From: CAYUYM01 sp964449305
GTDB taxonomy: Bacteria; Bacteroidota; Ignavibacteria; SZUA-365; CAYQST01
Direction: 5' to 3'
DNA length: 10,305 nucleotides
Assembly (NCBI GenBank): GCA_964449305.1
Contig: CAYUYM010000128.1
Coordinates: forward strand, 1 to 10,305
The notes below the pieces were generated by a model. The model saw nothing but the letters and a program-made list of their open reading frames with translations, did not search any database and was not told where the DNA came from. Positions 8,201 to 10,305 of the stretch are shown here, piece after piece (positions within the stretch are counted from its first letter, which is position 1; every line of letters begins with the position of its first letter). The position numbers and the translations under genes were made by a program.

Positions 8201-10305
8201 ACGACGTATTTCGCACGTAACTCCAGCAACGCACAGTTCAGCACGGGATGTGCATCTGCGACCACCACGGTCAACCCGCTGCCAGCGGCATCGATCAGCG
8301 GCACCACGGCCGTGTGCCTGAACGGCACGGCACCGGATGTGACCTTCACCGGTGCTGATGGAACGGCACCGTACACGTTCACTTACACGATCAACGGCGG
8401 ATCGGAACAGACGGTGACGACGACCAGCGGCAGCAGCGTCACAGTGGCACAGGCCACCGACACCGCAGGCTCGTACGTGTACTCACTCGTGAGCGTGGAG
8501 GATGACAACGGTTGCTCGCAGGCACAGACGGGATCCGCGACCATCACGGTCAACCCGCTGCCAGCGGCATCGATCAGCGGCACCACGGCCGTGTGCCTGA
8601 ACGGCACGGCACCGGATGTGACCTTCACCGGTGCTGATGGAACGGCACCGTACACGTTCACTTACACGATCAACGGCGGATCGGAACAGACGGTGACGAC
8701 GACCAGCGGCAGCAGCGTCACAGTGGCACAGGCCACCGACACCGCAGGCTCGTACGTGTACTCACTCGTGAGCGTGGAGGATGACAACGGTTGCTCGCAG
8801 GCACAGACGGGATCCGCGACCATCACGGTACGTCAGGAGATCATGGGGTACATGTCTGGCACGACGGAGGTGTGTGAGAACAGCCCGGCTCCATCGGTGC
8901 TCTTCACCGGCGAGGGAGGCACGGCACCCTACACCTTCACCTATGCCGTCAACGGTGGCACCCCGACAATGGTGACAACGGTGACGGGCGACACCGTGTC
9001 GGTGACACAGCCGACAGATGTGGCGAACGAATTCGACTGGTTCCTGATGGAGGTGGAGGATGCCAACGGTTGCACAAAGGATCTCACAGCCAACAATATT
9101 GTGGTGCTCATGACCATTGATTCGACAACGGTCGGCGGGGTGGTATCATCGGGCCAGACCCTCTGCAGCGGCTCCGAGCCGGACGATCTGACTGTGAGCG
9201 GCCATGTGGGTGATGTGGTGAAGTGGCAGCGTTCGCTCAATGCGGGCTTCACGGCACCCACGGACATTGCGGAAACGACAACCACGCTGGCAGGCGCCAT
9301 CATCGGTCCGCTCACGTCGACGACGTGGCTCCGCGCCGTGGTGAAGAGCGGCACATGCAGCGAGGAATACTCGGATGCTGTGCAGATCTCCATCCAGAGC
9401 TGCGCATTGACCGGCACCATCCGGTACCTGAACACCCAGCAGACACCGCTGAGTGGCATCACAGTGCAGTTGTACAACGGCCCGGCGGCGGTCGGTCTGC
9501 CGCTGACGACCACGAACACCACCGGACAGGGGGCCTACACCTTCCCAGGCGTGGCCTCGGGGACGTACACGATCCGCCTGGTATCGGCGGGTGGTGGCAA
9601 CTGGCAGACGTGGAACGGCGTGAACTCTGCGGACTACCTTGCCGTGCTGCGTCACGCCGGTTCGGGGCCCTTCCTGGCATCATCGCCGACCATCATCCGC
9701 ATGGTGGCGGATGTGAAGAGCCCCACCTGGCCGGGAAGCTCTCCGACCATCACCGCAGTGGATGCCAACGCACTGCGCACCGCCTATCTCGGGAACACCT
9801 CGGCCGGTTTCGATGTGGCACGATGGATCTTCACACGTGGCAATGTGCCCGGCGTGATGGGATCGCTTGCGACGCCGGCAACTTATTTCACTGACTTCGT
9901 TTTCAATGTGACTGGTGCGACCATGACGAACGACTTCTTCGCACTCTGTGCCGGTGACGTGAACGGATCGTGCATTCCGCCATCGGGCAATAAAAAGGCG
10001 GCGGCGAATCCGTATGTGGTGCTGGACCTCATGGGCAGGGAACAGATCCCGGCAGCCGGCGAAGTGGAGATCCCGCTGCGTACTCGCGATGCGGCAACCA
10101 TCGGAGCAGTGACACTGCTCTTCCGCCAGAGCGATGCACTGGTGGTGACCGGCGCGCGGATGGCAGACGGAACGCCTGCCGAGGTGCTGAGCCGCGACGG
10201 AGTGACGGCGGTGTACTGGTCCACACTCAATGCCTTGCGCGTGTCGGCCGACGAACCGGTGCTGTACCTGACGGTGCAGGCAGGTCCGGCCTACAACGGT
10301 CGCGA
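5207..10305 (+). CDS. Very large secreted modular surface protein (cadherin-like, Fn3, GEVED, Ig-like, CnaB-like), 3' end cut by window edge
   Basis: The first 1,699 codons are present with no stop. Layout: signal peptide 1-24 (basic MNRRM, a hydrophobic core, GFA before the cut); low-complexity Pro/Ala/Ser linker to about 78; cadherin-like beta domain 82-209 (GSYDLLTGVLTLSG, then YQTALRSITY); three modules of Fn3-like plus GEVED domain at 211-451, 452-696 and 697-935; Ig-like domain 936-1021; two identical 93-residue Ig/PKD-like repeats 1022-1114 and 1115-1207; a diverged third copy 1208-1302; a further Ig-like region 1303-1398; a CnaB/SdrD-like domain from about 1401 to 1460 (GTIRYL ... GAYTFPGVASGTYTIRL); a dockerin-like stretch 1471-1588 (SADYLAVLR, VDANALRTAYLG, GDVNGS); and a cohesin-like segment from 1602. 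The Fn3 domains each carry a CGG and a GV/ICW cysteine. The GEVED domains carry W-D-D-D-G or F-D-N-D-G and end GExEDYT. No enzyme domain is visible. A role in adhesion or surface scaffolding is inferred. A C-terminal type IX sorting domain is expected beyond the window but not seen. Confidence 0.95.
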   Translation, partial: MNRRMTLSLLALLIIGLSGLPGFAHQAARSSLSLEAAEWDNDLTSVGPGSTAAAPTAPPTANGAIPSSTALPAMVGFPPILSGIETTNALYFQPGPAITVTSTLACSQNAGTNWTGATVSITSGFVVYEDYLAFIAQNGITGSYDLLTGVLTLSGSASIASYQTALRSITYSHLNSLGGAANTGTRVISFHATDGTLTSGTVSRSVVFPGLPSVTTASVTGTNGTTASCGGEVTSENLSTVTIRGVCWSTSSSPTTADSTTSDGSGIGTFASSLTGLTIGATYHVRAYATNAVGTSYGDDVTFVADYCTPPGEYSACLSGITEVSTSGCVSNFTNSSGCTTLTYTNYSSSQSVTQVASGNVTMNFQSSGPSLWAVWVDWDDDGVFGAGDLVISGTNGTSTYSSSFSVPAGAVEGPHRIRVRNEVVGFGTLTNPCAPLYGGEAEDYTLVVPGLPTVTTADITDISGSTATCGGTVTDENHASVTARGICWNTTGSPTLSDSSTSDGSGAGVFTSSLTGLSAGVMYHVRAYATNGAGTSYGAEQTFTAGYCVPPVSQYPNYLCVYSVTTQGGIANFSNVTDCAATSYADYSASLFATQTAGNLLQMWLLYDGLGDGTVWGVWIDFDNDGSFETTEKVITADSNPFYSGVCSGFTVPLTASPGTYRMRVRIGMAGGSPFDACEALELGETEDYTFIVPGPPTVTTTDVTSISGSTAICGGTVSDDNHAPVTVRGVCWNTSGDPTISDPKTTDGTGSGIFPSSLTGLTLGVTYHVRAYATNAAGTSYGTEQTFTADFCTPTASLSACAAGIVKVSTSGGTSNFTNTSTCSVTSYTDYSTTDSVTQAASGAVTMNFESTDTSTWGVWIDWDDDGVFEISEKMITGTAVALSHSDSFIVPSGAAQGPHRMRVRNDVAIAGAPTDPCAQLQGGETEDYTFVVGDPVPPDPTSITVNPTSICNGGETQLTANGVVGTVYWYTGSCGGTELTSARGVNPITVSPTATTTYFARNSSNAQFSTGCASATTTVNPLPAASISGTTAVCLNGTAPDVTFTGADGTAPYTFTYTINGGSEQTVTTTSGSSVTVAQATDTAGSYVYSLVSVEDDNGCSQAQTGSATITVNPLPAASISGTTAVCLNGTAPDVTFTGADGTAPYTFTYTINGGSEQTVTTTSGSSVTVAQATDTAGSYVYSLVSVEDDNGCSQAQTGSATITVRQEIMGYMSGTTEVCENSPAPSVLFTGEGGTAPYTFTYAVNGGTPTMVTTVTGDTVSVTQPTDVANEFDWFLMEVEDANGCTKDLTANNIVVLMTIDSTTVGGVVSSGQTLCSGSEPDDLTVSGHVGDVVKWQRSLNAGFTAPTDIAETTTTLAGAIIGPLTSTTWLRAVVKSGTCSEEYSDAVQISIQSCALTGTIRYLNTQQTPLSGITVQLYNGPAAVGLPLTTTNTTGQGAYTFPGVASGTYTIRLVSAGGGNWQTWNGVNSADYLAVLRHAGSGPFLASSPTIIRMVADVKSPTWPGSSPTITAVDANALRTAYLGNTSAGFDVARWIFTRGNVPGVMGSLATPATYFTDFVFNVTGATMTNDFFALCAGDVNGSCIPPSGNKKAAANPYVVLDLMGREQIPAAGEVEIPLRTRDAATIGAVTLLFRQSDALVVTGARMADGTPAEVLSRDGVTAVYWSTLNALRVSADEPVLYLTVQAGPAYNGR
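5837..8011 (+). repeat. Three tandem Fn3+GEVED modules (241, 245 and 239 codons) within the surface-protein gene
   Basis: Units are 5837-6559, 6560-7294 and 7295-8011. Each opens with (L/P)P-(S/T)-VTTA/T and a CGG...G(V/I)CW Fn3-like domain ending YHVRAYATN. A Cys-rich GEVED domain follows, with VDWDDDG, IDFDNDG or IDWDDDG and the terminal GE(A/T)EDYT. Units 1 and 3 share near-identical stretches even in DNA (for example GATTGGGATGATGATGGAGT in both), while the GEVED half of unit 2 is clearly more diverged. The modules are homologous but not identical, so their duplication is old compared with the 279-bp repeat downstream. Confidence 0.9.
8271..8828 (+). repeat. Perfect tandem duplication, 2 x 279 bp, in frame
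   Basis: Positions 8271-8549 and 8550-8828 are identical base for base on direct comparison. The identity extends 5 bases to the left (CACGG at 8266-8270 and 8545-8549). The period is 93 codons, exactly one Ig/PKD-like domain (VNPLPAASISGTT ... VEDDNGCSQ), so the frame and fold are kept. Absence of any silent difference points to very recent duplication or gene conversion. Confidence 0.97.
8828..9112 (+). repeat. Diverged third copy of the 93-residue Ig/PKD-like repeat
   Basis: The 95 codons after the perfect duplication align with the repeat at protein level: SGTTEVCENSPAPSVLFTG against SGTTAVCLNGTAPDVTFTG, then GTAPYTFTYAVNGG against GTAPYTFTYTINGG, and VEDANGCTK against VEDDNGCSQ. The DNA has diverged widely. 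It shows that the array existed before the recent duplication of its neighbour. Confidence 0.85.

Noticed and set aside
8266..9112. Repeats as a CRISPR array or mobile-element ends
   Set aside because: The units are adjacent with no spacers, are in frame and encode Ig-like domains; there are no terminal inverted repeats or transposase genes.
5281..10230. Numerous minus-strand and shifted-frame open frames within the large surface-protein gene
   Set aside because: They overlap a continuous 1,699-codon frame with clear domain repeats, and their sequences are mirror products of those repeats.

Overview
The window looks like a chromosomal segment from a GC-rich (about 60% by eye) member of the Bacteroidota/FCB group. 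Two things point there. One secreted protein ends in a type IX secretion (Por) sorting domain. The other is built from Fn3-like, GEVED and Ig-like modules of the kind common in Bacteroidota surface proteins. A high-GC Ignavibacteria/Kapabacteria-type or Rhodothermota-type lineage would fit, but no marker gene here settles it.

Layout: three genes fill the window and all are real, long and uninterrupted. On the minus strand, a 964-residue secreted subtilisin-family (S8) protease (4687 down to 1793) is followed after only 18 bp by glgP, an alpha-glucan (glycogen) phosphorylase (1774 down to 1), which runs off the left edge before its PLP-lysine region. The spacing and the glgP ribosome binding site suggest co-transcription. 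On the plus strand, a very large secreted modular protein starts at 5207 and is still open at the right edge (1,699 codons seen). A 519-bp divergent intergenic region (4688-5206) separates the two transcription units. It holds a perfect 14-bp palindrome, a 7-bp-stem hairpin and a Bacteroidota-like promoter candidate.

The large plus-strand protein has, in order: a signal peptide, a cadherin-like beta domain, three Fn3+GEVED modules of about 240 residues each, an Ig-like domain, two 93-residue Ig/PKD-like repeats identical at the DNA level (a 279-bp perfect tandem duplication), a diverged third repeat, another Ig-like region, a CnaB/SdrD-like domain, a dockerin-like segment and a cohesin-like segment at the window edge. 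It is probably exported and surface-attached or released, like the protease. The phosphorylase is cytosolic and handles storage glucan.

No tRNA, rRNA, CRISPR array, insertion sequence or phage gene was seen. No clearly new multi-gene system is evident. The most notable points are the perfect in-frame tandem duplication, the dockerin-like/cohesin-like pair in one chain, the unassigned central domain of the protease, and the operator-like palindrome.
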